Assembly (NCBI GenBank): GCA_030427935.1
Contig: JAUICI010000003.1
Span: 1-60,416 of the forward strand
Direction of reading: 5' to 3'
DNA length: 60,416 nucleotides
From: Bacteroidia bacterium
GTDB lineage: Bacteria; Bacteroidota; Bacteroidia; Flavobacteriales_D; Crocinitomicaceae
Shown here in pieces: positions 8,640-16,540 of this stretch; the first letter of the stretch is position 1, and each line of letters begins with the position of its first letter. Under the pieces are notes generated by a model. That model was given only the letters and a program-made list of their open reading frames with translations. It did not search any database and was not told where the DNA came from. The translations under genes were made by a program, and so were the position numbers.

Positions 8640-8939
8640 TCATAAATAATCTAAATCATCGTCAACACCCTCATCATCATCATCGTTTTCCAAATCGAAG
8701 TCATAGTCGTCCTCAAATTCTTCATCTTGTTTAACCGACTTTGAAAAATTATACCCATCCAAAACAACTAGGTAATTACAATCGCTAGTTTCCAAGTACA
8801 CCGCCTTCTTTCTCATTTGACTTTTTGGGTCAAATATTTCAGTAATCATTTCCTCAATTCCATTTAAGGTCATTCGTGAAAACACTGCTGCCAGATCATT
8901 CCCCATCTTACTGTATTGAACAATTCTTCTTGCTTTCAT
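8640..8939 (-). CDS. Small uncharacterised protein with strongly acidic C-terminal tail (99 aa)
   Basis: The first 70 residues look like a compact alpha/beta domain (FSRMTLNGIEEMITEIFDPK... VYLETSDCNYLVVLDGYNF). Residues 71-99 are an acidic tail with 18 Asp/Glu among 29, including runs of DDDD and DDD. The ATG at 8939 lies 31 bases after the stop of the upstream gene on the same strand, which suggests co-transcription. I do not recognise a family. Acidic tails of this kind occur on nucleic-acid mimics and on proteins that bind basic partners, but no function is claimed here. Confidence 0.65.
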   Translation of the reverse strand: MKARRIVQYSKMGNDLAAVFSRMTLNGIEEMITEIFDPKSQMRKKAVYLETSDCNYLVVLDGYNFSKSVKQDEEFEDDYDFDLENDDDDEGVDDDLDYL

Positions 8940-8970
8940 TTTTCGTGATTTTATTGATTAAAAATTATGA

Positions 8971-9267
8971 TTATAAAATTTCGATTTTTACTATTCGATT
9001 GATTGGTAGAACCACATGCTGCTTAAGAATAACCTCCGAAGATGTTACTCCCCAAATAGTCGTTTCTACTTCCTTTCTTCCTTCTACATCCTCAAACACA
9101 ATTCTTACTTTTTGATGTTCAATATTCCCTAACACCAAAGCTTTGGATAAATCTTCATTTCGATCATCTATCTCAAATCGAGAATTCAAAACTTCTGATT
9201 TTGGAAACAATAAATTAGCTATCGTTTCCTTTTCAATTTTTCTTAGTTTAAGAACTTCAGTCATCAT
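8971..9267 (-). CDS. Conserved small cytoplasmic protein (98 aa), unknown function
   Basis: Start chosen at ATG 9267 (a second ATG follows immediately; a GTG lies 9 bases earlier). The product reads MTEVLKLRKIEKETIANLLFPKSEVL, then FEIDDRNEDLSKALVLGNIEHQKVRIVFEDVEGRKEVETTIWGVT and ends VVLPINRIVKIEIL. The alternating beta-strand pattern suggests a small barrel. I recall similar proteins in other flavobacteria but no assigned function. It is the first gene downstream of the RR/HK pair, separated by 84-93 bases that carry three regularly spaced direct repeats and a candidate promoter, so it is the best candidate target of that two-component system. Confidence 0.7.
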   Translation of the reverse strand: MMTEVLKLRKIEKETIANLLFPKSEVLNSRFEIDDRNEDLSKALVLGNIEHQKVRIVFEDVEGRKEVETTIWGVTSSEVILKQHVVLPINRIVKIEIL

Positions 9268-9296
9268 TTTTGACACAATTAGAATTAATTTCTAAT

Positions 9297-9351
9297 CGAA
9301 GTTACTAAGGGAAATTGGAGAGATTCTGGATGAATTCTGAAGAAATTCTGA
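9297..9351 (-). promoter_or_regulatory. Candidate OmpR-type operator (three 11-bp-spaced direct repeats) with promoter
   Basis: On the plus strand ATTCTG recurs at 9323, 9334 and 9345, exactly 11 bases apart, in the units ATTCTGGATGA, ATTCTGAAGAA and ATTCTGAAGAT. On the transcribed (minus) strand the repeats read TTCAGAAT/CCAGAAT, and a -7-like TAACTTCG (7 of 8 matches to TAnnTTTG) lies at 9304-9297, about 18 bases downstream. Direct repeats at 10-11 bp are the usual binding pattern of PhoB/OmpR-family regulators, and such a regulator is encoded 670 bases upstream. No -33 TTTG is seen, consistent with an activator-dependent promoter. Confidence 0.5.
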
Positions 9352-9360
9352 AGATGAAAT

Positions 9361-10023
9361 TTACCTCAGAAGAAGTTGAATGGTATGAATAGTATCCCGA
9401 CTCGAATATTTAATCTGAAAGTCCAATTTATCGCAGATACTCTTGACTATGGAAAGCCCTAAACCAAGTGAGTCCAAGCGGTCATCATCCGAATTAAAAC
9501 GATTGAAAAGCGACTCATCATTTTTTTCATTTGGCAAGCCAGAATTTTCGATGATAATCCCATCTTCTTGAAGGCTAATTTTCACATAACCATTTTCAAC
9601 ATTATGCACACAGGCATTTTTGATGAGATTATTAAACAATATGGAAAGTAGGTTTAAATTGGAATGAATTTGCAGATTTTTATCCTTCTCAATTCGAATG
9701 GATATATCCATGTGACGGATTCGGTCTTCCATTAATTCAATAGAATCGGAAATAACTTCTACTACATTTATATTTTCTCTGTCAATAAACTGATCATTCT
9801 TAATCTTGGTCAAAAGAATCAATCCTTTATTCAAATGCGAAAGTCGAGCAACCGTTTTTAAAATACCATCGATATGAACCAAATCAGACTTAGTTAGGTG
9901 CTCACTTTGCAGCAAAAGTTCTGCTTTCGTTCGAATTACAGCCAAAGGTGTTAAGAGCTCATGAGAAAGATTCTCAGAATACCTTTTTAATTCCTCATAT
10001 TTCTGGTCTTTGTCTTTTTCCAT
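9361..10023 (-). CDS. Sensor-less histidine kinase (HisKA + HATPase_c only)
   Basis: 220 residues containing only the kinase core. The H box is SENLSHELLTPLAVIRTK with phospho-acceptor His21. The N box (LFNNLIKNACVHN, about 129-141), a G1-like IIIENSGLP in which Asn stands where Asp is usual, an F-like ESLFNRF (about 170-176) and G2 LGLGLSIVKSI (about 186-196) follow. There are no membrane segments and no PAS, HAMP or other input domain: residue 1 is about 20 residues before the His. It should phosphorylate the response regulator encoded just upstream (1-bp TAATG overlap). How it senses a signal is unclear; a partner protein is likely. Confidence 0.9.
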   Translation of the reverse strand: MEKDKDQKYEELKRYSENLSHELLTPLAVIRTKAELLLQSEHLTKSDLVHIDGILKTVARLSHLNKGLILLTKIKNDQFIDRENINVVEVISDSIELMEDRIRHMDISIRIEKDKNLQIHSNLNLLSILFNNLIKNACVHNVENGYVKISLQEDGIIIENSGLPNEKNDESLFNRFNSDDDRLDSLGLGLSIVKSICDKLDFQIKYSSRDTIHTIQLLLR

Positions 10024-10700
10024 TAGTCCATTTTAAAAATATACCCTACCCCATACATGGATCGAATATAATCTTGACCACCTTTATCCTTGATCTTCTT
10101 TTTCAAATTTTTAAGATGACTATAAACCGAATCGAAAGAATCATTCTGATCCATGAAATCACCCCAAAGATGCTCCGCAATAGATGATTTAGTAACGACT
10201 TTGTTGCGATTGTAATAAAAGTAAAGTAGCAAATCGTACTCCTTTTTAGTCAAATGAATCAGCTCACCATTTACTTTCACTTCCTTGGCGTCAGTATTGA
10301 TATCGACCTCATCAAATTGAATCGAGCTTGATCCAGACTGTTTTTTTCTACGGATAATGGATTTAATTCGGGAATTTAATTCCGATAAATGAAAAGGCTT
10401 TGTTAAATAATCATCTGCTCCTAAATCAAGAGCTTCTATTTTATTATCCAAATTTGAGTTGGCACTTAGAATAATCACGCCCACATCATTTTTGGTGGCA
10501 CGAATGGATTGTAATAAATGTAAGCCGGATCCATCGGGAAGACCAATGTCTAAAATCACACAATCGTAATTGTAGTTAAATACCTTCGCTTCACCTTCTT
10601 CATATGTTCGGGCTTTCTCGCAATTAAATCCTTGTTCAGAAAAATAGAACATTAAGGATTTTACAAGCTCTCTATCGTCTTCAATAAATAGAATCTTCAC
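10023..10700 (-). CDS. OmpR/PhoB-family response regulator
   Basis: 225 residues. The receiver domain (about 1-115) has acidic pair Asp8/Asp9, phospho-acceptor Asp51 (VILDIGLPDG), Ser79 and Lys101 (TKPF). A winged-helix DNA-binding domain (about 130-225) ends with the typical VYSHLKNLKKKI and YIRSMYGVGYIF. The start codon is GTG. The gene overlaps the histidine kinase by one base, so the pair forms one unit. Direct repeats 11 bp apart at 9323-9351, beyond the kinase gene, fit this family's operator style and are a plausible target. Confidence 0.94.
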   Translation of the reverse strand: MKILFIEDDRELVKSLMFYFSEQGFNCEKARTYEEGEAKVFNYNYDCVILDIGLPDGSGLHLLQSIRATKNDVGVIILSANSNLDNKIEALDLGADDYLTKPFHLSELNSRIKSIIRRKKQSGSSSIQFDEVDINTDAKEVKVNGELIHLTKKEYDLLLYFYYNRNKVVTKSSIAEHLWGDFMDQNDSFDSVYSHLKNLKKKIKDKGGQDYIRSMYGVGYIFKMD

Positions 10701-10755
10701 TTAATAAAAATTGATTCTATTAAAAATACGAGAAATTTTGATTGATTAAAACAAA

Positions 10756-11397
10756 TTAAATTCCGAATCCAACTCCCATTCTTAAGATCATAGGAATTGG
10801 TGTTGATCCTGAACGGATAATGTACTGTGATCGATAAGGTGAATAAGGGTGATTGAGTAAATCAAACATCACACCTACCATGAAATAACCCACTCGACCA
10901 ATTGGCTGATTGTATCCAGCTCCAATCCATAACATATTGACATTGGTTCTAAACGGTTCTGCCATTCCTCCGGGATAAGCTGTTGTATTTACAATCTCCC
11001 ATTCGGCCGCTAAGAGAATTCGCTTTAAAACAATGAAATGTGCAAAAACACCTCCACCAATTACGTTATCGGACCATTGAACACTTCCGTAATTTGCCCA
11101 TCTATACTGATAATTGATAGATATTCCCGGTCGAAACCAAGGTTTTACATTATAACCAATTCGCGGTCCCAAATAAATTGAACCTTGTCCTTGAGCAAAC
11201 CAAAAACCAAAATCACCTCCAATTGAAATATTCTTCAAAGGATTTTCCCTCTTGTCTTTTTTATTGGCTTTTTCTTCTTCTTTTTTCTCTTCCTCAGCGA
11301 CTTTGGTAGAATCACCTTCTTCTTTTACATACTGTCCAAAAGAACTGCCAGCTGCAAGTAGAAAACCGAAAAAGAATAAAAATATGAACCGCTTCAT
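10756..11397 (-). CDS. Outer-membrane beta-barrel protein, uncharacterised
   Basis: Start placed at ATG 11397 (MKRFIFLFFFGFLLAAGSSFGQ), which gives a textbook signal peptide; the frame extends 36 bases further upstream. After cleavage there is a charged Lys/Glu-rich linker (about 25-50), then about 160 residues of alternating aromatic/glycine strands (ISIGGDFGFWFAQG, GPRIGYNVKPWFRPGISINYQY) ending in GVGFGI, typical of a small outer-membrane barrel with a C-terminal hydrophobic residue. Function unknown. It follows the hydrolase gene by 19 bases and is probably co-transcribed with it. Confidence 0.8.
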   Translation of the reverse strand: MKRFIFLFFFGFLLAAGSSFGQYVKEEGDSTKVAEEEKKEEEKANKKDKRENPLKNISIGGDFGFWFAQGQGSIYLGPRIGYNVKPWFRPGISINYQYRWANYGSVQWSDNVIGGGVFAHFIVLKRILLAAEWEIVNTTAYPGGMAEPFRTNVNMLWIGAGYNQPIGRVGYFMVGVMFDLLNHPYSPYRSQYIIRSGSTPIPMILRMGVGFGI

Positions 11398-11416
11398 AAT
11401 TACAAATTTATGAAAT

Positions 11417-12040
11417 TCAACTGATATTAGCATGAATTCGCTCTAAAACACCGGAATCAATATCATGCTTTCCGGAAAACGAAAGATACTCCATATTTAT
11501 TTTTTTCGATTCGAAAAAGGTGATTTCAGCTTGAATTTTTTCATCATTAAAGTAAGGATCCGCATCTCCAACAACATAGTAATTCTTAGAATGGGAGAAG
11601 GCATTGTGATCGGGATCAAACTCAAGATCCGGGGGAAACACCCCTGCCCAATGCACATAAACATCCGGCTTAAAACCACCCAACTCCATCCATCTAGCGG
11701 AAGTGGCTGCGCCTTGAGAAAAACCGACTAAAATAACTCTTTCATACTCCTGAAAGTCATATTCCTCTCTAAGCTGATTCAGATACTTGACATAGTCCTG
11801 AATATCGGTTAATCTTTCTTCCTTGGTCATCCATGAAGCCCCCACTCGTCCGCCTGTTCCCTCTAAATAAAAGCGATGTAATCCTTCGGGTGCAATCACA
11901 AAGTTTTCTTGTTTATCTAAAGAATGAAACTTGCGGATAAAAAATTGAGCCAGATGCCCATAACCGTGCAACACAACCCAAAGATTCTTCGCTTGTGGGT
12001 TGCCATAGGTAATAACCTTAGCTGTTTTTGAAATGATCAT
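11417..12040 (-). CDS. Carboxylesterase/phospholipase-type serine hydrolase
   Basis: Start taken at ATG 12040; the longer frame (to 12067) reads into the terminator of the upstream gene. The 207-residue alpha/beta hydrolase has an oxyanion motif LHGYG (about 24-28), nucleophile GFSQG (Ser108), an acid in VVGDADPYF (Asp161) and His192 (GKHDID), matching the Abhydrolase_2 carboxylesterase/acyl-protein thioesterase family. There is no signal peptide, so it should be cytoplasmic. Substrate unknown; small esters or lysophospholipids are typical for the family. Confidence 0.87.
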   Translation of the reverse strand: MIISKTAKVITYGNPQAKNLWVVLHGYGHLAQFFIRKFHSLDKQENFVIAPEGLHRFYLEGTGGRVGASWMTKEERLTDIQDYVKYLNQLREEYDFQEYERVILVGFSQGAATSARWMELGGFKPDVYVHWAGVFPPDLEFDPDHNAFSHSKNYYVVGDADPYFNDEKIQAEITFFESKKINMEYLSFSGKHDIDSGVLERIHANIS

Positions 12041-12051
12041 GCTACAAAAAT

Positions 12052-12077
12052 AAAAAAGGGAAGCCACTTGACTTCCC
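12052..12077 (-). terminator. Terminator of the POT transporter gene
   Basis: Read on the minus strand, GGGAAGTC and GGCTTCCC pair (one G-U) around a small loop and are followed by TTTTTT. The stop of the transporter gene lies 23 bases upstream of the hairpin. Confidence 0.82.
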
Positions 12078-12100
12078 TTCCATATGATCTAAAATATTTC

Positions 12101-13882
12101 TTATTTGATTCCGTGCATTTTCTTTTTGATAAATGGCGTTAGCAAAATCAAGATGATTCCTGCAAAAATTGGAATCGCCATGAATATCAAGAAGAAACCT
12201 GACAATCCTACTTGTTCCGAAATTGGTTCAATGAAACTAGCTGTCATACCTCCTAAATAGTTGGCAACTGCTGTAGCTCCAAACCAAACTCCGAAAATGA
12301 TACCTAATAAATGTCCTGGAGTCAACTTACTTACATAAGACAATCCTACCGGAGAAAGAACAAGCTCTCCAAGTGTATGCAATAAATAAGCTAATACAAG
12401 CCAAACCATACTTACTCTAACAGCTCCAGCCTCAGATCCTTCTGGAATCGCCATTGCACCAAAGGAAAGAACTCCAAATCCAATTCCTAAAAGAATAAGT
12501 CCTAATGCAAACTTAACAGTTGCAGGTGGATTAAACTTTGTTTCCCATAGTTTCGAGAAAACTGGTGCAAAGATGATAATAAATAAGGAGTTCAAAATTC
12601 CAAACCACGAAGCAGGCACTTCAGATTGTTCAGCACTAAATTCCTTATAAATCATCCAAATAGCTATCGCCCAAATCCCCACAAAACTGAAACTTAAAGC
12701 CGTTACAGAGATTGGGTAATGTTTAGCTGTTTTTCTAACTAACATCGACAGTACATAGGTAATTACTGCTAAGGGTACAATGGTTAAAATTGCATTTACC
12801 CATTTAAACATCATCGCTCCACTACCAGTTAGTTCCCTTTCAGTAAAGTCTTTCGCAAAAATCGTCATACTACTTCCTGCTTGCTCAAAAGCCCACCAGA
12901 AGAATATGGTGAAAACAGCCAAAATAACAACCACCGTAACCCGATCTTTCGAGACACCTTGCAGTTTAGGATCAGTCAATATAAATCCAATAATACCAAC
13001 CATACATCCAATGATTACCGGACCAACCCACTCATCCACTTCTGGAAGCACTAGTGGTACTAAGAAATACAATCCAGAAGCAATAATTCCGGCTACAACT
13101 GTCCAAATTCCAACACGTTTATAATCAACCGGTTCTTTGGTAGCTTTTGGTGCTGCCTTTTCTTCTTTAACAACTTCGTTATCTAAAATATGCTCATCCG
13201 TGTTTACTGGGATCACTTCATTATCGTGATCGGTCACGGCTTCATTTGGGCTTAATCCTACCTTTCCAAGTATTCCTTGACCGAACCAGAATTGGATCAT
13301 ACCAGCAAACATGAATATACCTGCCAATCCAAATCCATAACTCCATCCAACTTTCTCTCCGATATATCCACATAAAAGAATTCCTAAGAATGCCCCAGCA
13401 TTAATACCCATATAGAATATCGTATAGGCCCCATCCTTTTTATCGCTTCCATCGGGATACAATCCACCTACAATAGAAGATACATTCGGTTTAAATGCAC
13501 CATTACCTAGGATCAATAAAGCCAAACCTAAATAAAAGAAAAACTCGGTTTCCAATGCCATGGACGCATGTCCTGCGGTCATCAATATGGCTCCGAGTAC
13601 TACAGCCTTTCTAAACCCAAGCCAGCGGTCAGCCAATAATCCTCCAAAAATAGGAGTCACGTAAACCAGACCTGTATATAAGGCATACAACTTTCCTGCT
13701 TCCTCACTTGTCCATTCCCATCCACCTTTTGAGGCTTCACTAACTAAAAACAGTACGAGAAGGGCTCTCATTCCATAGTAGGAAAATCTTTCCCACATTT
13801 CTGTAAAAAACAGTACAAACAATCCCGCGGGATGCCCCATTAAGGTAATGTCTTCTGGTCTATTATTCGAATTTGATGTCAT
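12101..13882 (-). CDS. POT/PTR family proton-coupled oligopeptide transporter
   Basis: Start chosen at ATG 13882 (MTSNSNNRPEDITLMGHPAG), giving 593 residues; the frame could extend 24 bases further. The first helix carries the POT signature FFTEMWERFSYYGMRALL, with the ExxER proton-coupling residues Glu28, Glu31 and Arg32. The FYMGINAGAFLGILLCGYIGE segment matches the second PTR2 signature. About 12-14 hydrophobic helices are visible, with a charged cytoplasmic insertion near 225-250. It should import di- and tripeptides using the proton gradient. A secreted-type aminopeptidase is encoded divergently next to it, fitting peptide use as nutrient. Confidence 0.93.
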   Translation of the reverse strand: MTSNSNNRPEDITLMGHPAGLFVLFFTEMWERFSYYGMRALLVLFLVSEASKGGWEWTSEEAGKLYALYTGLVYVTPIFGGLLADRWLGFRKAVVLGAILMTAGHASMALETEFFFYLGLALLILGNGAFKPNVSSIVGGLYPDGSDKKDGAYTIFYMGINAGAFLGILLCGYIGEKVGWSYGFGLAGIFMFAGMIQFWFGQGILGKVGLSPNEAVTDHDNEVIPVNTDEHILDNEVVKEEKAAPKATKEPVDYKRVGIWTVVAGIIASGLYFLVPLVLPEVDEWVGPVIIGCMVGIIGFILTDPKLQGVSKDRVTVVVILAVFTIFFWWAFEQAGSSMTIFAKDFTERELTGSGAMMFKWVNAILTIVPLAVITYVLSMLVRKTAKHYPISVTALSFSFVGIWAIAIWMIYKEFSAEQSEVPASWFGILNSLFIIIFAPVFSKLWETKFNPPATVKFALGLILLGIGFGVLSFGAMAIPEGSEAGAVRVSMVWLVLAYLLHTLGELVLSPVGLSYVSKLTPGHLLGIIFGVWFGATAVANYLGGMTASFIEPISEQVGLSGFFLIFMAIPIFAGIILILLTPFIKKKMHGIK

Positions 13883-14047
13883 AAAAATCTTAATTATAAG
13901 AGCCACAAAAATTAAACAAATTTTAATGATTCACAAGTCTTGGGTTAAAATTAATTTTTATGAGATTTTTAATCATTGGAATTCAAGGTTTGGGCGAAAA
14001 AATATCAGGATTGGTATAATATTCAATGTTTCAAGGGAATAATCTCT

Positions 14048-14055
14048 TATTTTTG
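14048..14055 (+). promoter_or_regulatory. Candidate -7 element for the M1 aminopeptidase
   Basis: TATTTTTG matches TAnnTTTG exactly, 64 bases before the start codon; a weak TTTC stands about 15 bases upstream where TTTG would be expected. Confidence 0.45.
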
Positions 14056-14119
14056 CCTCCCAAACCTGAAATTTATAACTAAGACAAGTAGTTGATAACC
14101 AATAAAAGGTGTTGTGAGC

Positions 14120-16018
14120 ATGATTAAATTAATATTAAGTTTGGCTGTTTTAATTTCAGTGATGACAGCCTGCAATACTTCTCCTCAAAAAGAGGGACAG
14201 ACAAAGAAAAATACTTCTCAGAATCCGAATGACAAGAACAAAAAGGACATGCATTCCTATTCAAATGTAGACGAGGTTCATACCAAGCACCTACATTTGA
14301 ATTTGAATATTGATTTTGACCAAAAGTTAGTTCATGGGATTGCAGTGCATCAGATCGAAAACCTTTCTGAGGCAGATGAAATGATCTTTGATATTAAAGA
14401 TCTAGAAATCGAAAAGGTAACCCTCGGAGAAGATGATCAAGAAACGGAATTTGAAATTGGTGAGGCCGATAAACTTATGGGTTCTCCTCTTAAGGTGAAA
14501 ATCACTCCGGAAACCAAAGTGGTTAAAATCCACTACAAAACTACTGAGCATACAGAAGCTCTTCAGTTTTTGAATGCACAACAAACGGCTGGAAAAAAGC
14601 ATCCTTATTTATTTTCTCAAGGAGAAGCGATTTTAACTCGAACTTGGATTCCTTGTCAGGATACACCTGGTAATCGAATTACCTATTCTGCAGATGTTAA
14701 GGTTCCTTCTGATCTTTTAGCTGTAATGAGTGCAGATAATCCTCAAAAGAAAAACAATACGGGTGAATACCATTTCGAAATGAAAAATCCAATTCCTTCT
14801 TATCTAATCGCAATTGCTGTTGGAGATTTGGAATTTCATGCGGTTGGACCTAGAAGTGGGGTTTATGCTGAACCTTCCATGATTAAAGCAGCAGCTTATG
14901 AGCTGTCAGACATGGAAAAAATGATTGAAAGTGCTGAAAGTCTGTATGGTCCATACCAATGGGGTCGATATGATGTAATTGTGCTCCCTCCTTCCTTTCC
15001 TTTTGGAGGTATGGAGAATCCAAAATTGACTTTTGCTACTCCAACTATTTTAGCTGGAGACAAGTCGCTTGTAAGTTTGATTGCACACGAATTAGCTCAT
15101 TCTTGGTCGGGTAATCTTGTTACCAATGCAACTTGGGAAGATTTCTGGTTGAATGAAGGGTTTACGGTTTACTTTGAGAATAGAATCATGGAGCAAATCT
15201 ATGGTAAAGAATATGCAGATATGCTTGCCCTTATCGAATATCAAGAATTGCAGCATGAAGTAGAAGAAATTTCTGAAGGCAAACATCCAGAAGACACACA
15301 CCTAAAGCTAGATCTTGAAGGTAGAAACCCAGATGACGGGATGACTTCCATCGCTTATGTGAAAGGAGCCTTCTTTTTGAAATCACTAGAAGAAGCTGCA
15401 GGAAGAGAAAGCTTCGATAAGTTCTTAAAACAATACTTTACGGAACATCAATTTCAAACAGTTACAACAGAAGATTTTGTTAAATATTTGGATCAAAACT
15501 TATTATCGAAAAATAATATAGAATTCAATATTGATGAATGGATTTATGGTCCTGGGATTCCTGAATCTTCGGTTAAAATTGTTTCAAATAGATTCCAATT
15601 GGTTGATGAAAAAATTGAGGTATTAAAATCAGGATCTGCAAAAGATCTTGGATTAAAAAGAAACGATTGGTCAACTCAAGAATGGCTGCATTTCCTTAGA
15701 CATTTACCTGCTGATTTAGATGTTGCTAAAATGAAAGAACTGGATGATGTATACAACTTCAAATCTTGCGGTAACTCTGAATTAATGGCCGAATGGTATG
15801 TTCAATCCATTAGAAAAGGATACAAAGGATCTGAAGCAGATATGGAGAAATTCTTGATCAACGTTGGTCGAAGAAAATTCTTGATGCCAATTTATAGAGA
15901 GCTTGCAAAATCGGAAGAGGGTGTTGCACTAGCTAAAGAAATTTATAACAAAGCCAGACCAAATTATCATGCGATCAGTACAAACAGTATAGATGAATTA
16001 TTAGCATACGAGATTTAG
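14120..16018 (+). CDS. M1 family zinc aminopeptidase, lipoprotein (leukotriene A4 hydrolase-like)
   Basis: Start taken at ATG 14120 (a GTG six bases earlier is the other option). The signal MIKLILSLAVLISVMTAC ends in a lipobox with Cys18, so the enzyme is probably membrane-anchored outside the cytoplasm. The 632-residue protein has the substrate-anchoring GGMEN (296-300) and the zinc site HELAHSW with His322, Glu323, His326 and Glu345 (LNEGFTVYFE). The C-terminal helical region (about 510-630) resembles the leukotriene A4 hydrolase C domain. It should release N-terminal amino acids from peptides. The divergently encoded POT transporter would take up short products. A terminator follows. Confidence 0.94.
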   Translation: MIKLILSLAVLISVMTACNTSPQKEGQTKKNTSQNPNDKNKKDMHSYSNVDEVHTKHLHLNLNIDFDQKLVHGIAVHQIENLSEADEMIFDIKDLEIEKVTLGEDDQETEFEIGEADKLMGSPLKVKITPETKVVKIHYKTTEHTEALQFLNAQQTAGKKHPYLFSQGEAILTRTWIPCQDTPGNRITYSADVKVPSDLLAVMSADNPQKKNNTGEYHFEMKNPIPSYLIAIAVGDLEFHAVGPRSGVYAEPSMIKAAAYELSDMEKMIESAESLYGPYQWGRYDVIVLPPSFPFGGMENPKLTFATPTILAGDKSLVSLIAHELAHSWSGNLVTNATWEDFWLNEGFTVYFENRIMEQIYGKEYADMLALIEYQELQHEVEEISEGKHPEDTHLKLDLEGRNPDDGMTSIAYVKGAFFLKSLEEAAGRESFDKFLKQYFTEHQFQTVTTEDFVKYLDQNLLSKNNIEFNIDEWIYGPGIPESSVKIVSNRFQLVDEKIEVLKSGSAKDLGLKRNDWSTQEWLHFLRHLPADLDVAKMKELDDVYNFKSCGNSELMAEWYVQSIRKGYKGSEADMEKFLINVGRRKFLMPIYRELAKSEEGVALAKEIYNKARPNYHAISTNSIDELLAYEI

Positions 16019-16040
16019 TTAGTTTACAGATTGGTTAGTG

Positions 16041-16074
16041 AAAAAGCGATTCTTTTGGGAGTCGCTTTTTTTTT
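16041..16074 (+). terminator. Terminator after the M1 aminopeptidase
   Basis: AAAAAGCGATTC and GAGTCGCTTTTT pair (one G-U) around TTTTGG and run into nine T residues. Confidence 0.88.
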
Positions 16075-16075
16075 G

Positions 16076-16134
16076 ACTTGGGGACTTGGGGACTTGGGGA
16101 CTTGGGGACTTGGGGACTTGGGGACTTGGGGACT
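16076..16134. repeat. Tandem 8-bp repeat, ACTTGGGG x7
   Basis: Seven perfect copies of ACTTGGGG (16076-16131) plus a partial ACT lie directly between the aminopeptidase terminator and the stop codon of the four-helix-bundle gene. A degenerate version in the opposite orientation lies beyond the start of that gene at 16541-16573. Perfect short tandem repeats are prone to copy-number change. Confidence 0.95.
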
Positions 16135-16492
16135 AATGAAGTCTTTTCTTTAAACTATTGATTAATCCTTGAATGTTTTTTTGAGCTATATCTAGTTGAT
16201 GAAATGATTCTTCTATCTGGATGTTGGAGTAGAGCCTTGAAATAAGTATCAGTTGTGTCTCGACCTCATAACTTGATCCTTTGGCTATTTCAAGAAATCG
16301 CAAAAACTCTTTTATAGATTTCTTACTCGATCCTTCTGCAATGTTTGATGGAATTGAAACTGCAGATCTTTTGAGTTGACTTGACAGTCCAAATCTTTCC
16401 TCAACTGGTAATTCACCAATACTTTGGTAAACAACTGTTGTCAAAGTCATGGATTCTTTCCATGCATTTAACTCTTTGAAATTGTGTTTCAT
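16133..16492 (-). CDS. Four-helix bundle protein (S23/IVS-encoded protein family)
   Basis: 119 residues matching the four-helix-bundle (S23, TIGR02436-type) family: FKELNAWKESMTL at the start, LSSQLKRSAVSIPSNIAEG in the middle (the family hallmark), EFLRFLEIAKGSSYEVETQL after it, and helix four to the end. Relatives are encoded in 23S rRNA intervening sequences and as stand-alone genes, and the Avd accessory protein of diversity-generating retroelements has the same fold. The stop codon lies at the edge of a tandem GACTTGGGG repeat, and an inverted, degenerate copy of the repeat lies 49-81 bases beyond the start, so gene and repeats look like one inserted unit. No reverse transcriptase is present. 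Function unknown. Confidence 0.9.
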   Translation of the reverse strand: MKHNFKELNAWKESMTLTTVVYQSIGELPVEERFGLSSQLKRSAVSIPSNIAEGSSKKSIKEFLRFLEIAKGSSYEVETQLILISRLYSNIQIEESFHQLDIAQKNIQGLINSLKKRLH

Positions 16493-16540
16493 TTGATTGA
16501 TTTAAGTGGTTAATAAATTTTTGAATATTGATCTAATACA

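Noticed and set aside
12780-13124. 114-codon plus-strand frame inside the POT transporter
   Set aside because: Antisense shadow of membrane helices in a clearly recognised transporter gene.
16076-16134. CRISPR-like array
   Set aside because: The unit is 8 bp with no spacers and there are no cas genes; it is a simple tandem repeat.
16133-16492. Diversity-generating retroelement
   Set aside because: The four-helix protein resembles Avd in fold family, but no reverse transcriptase or template/variable repeat pair is present.
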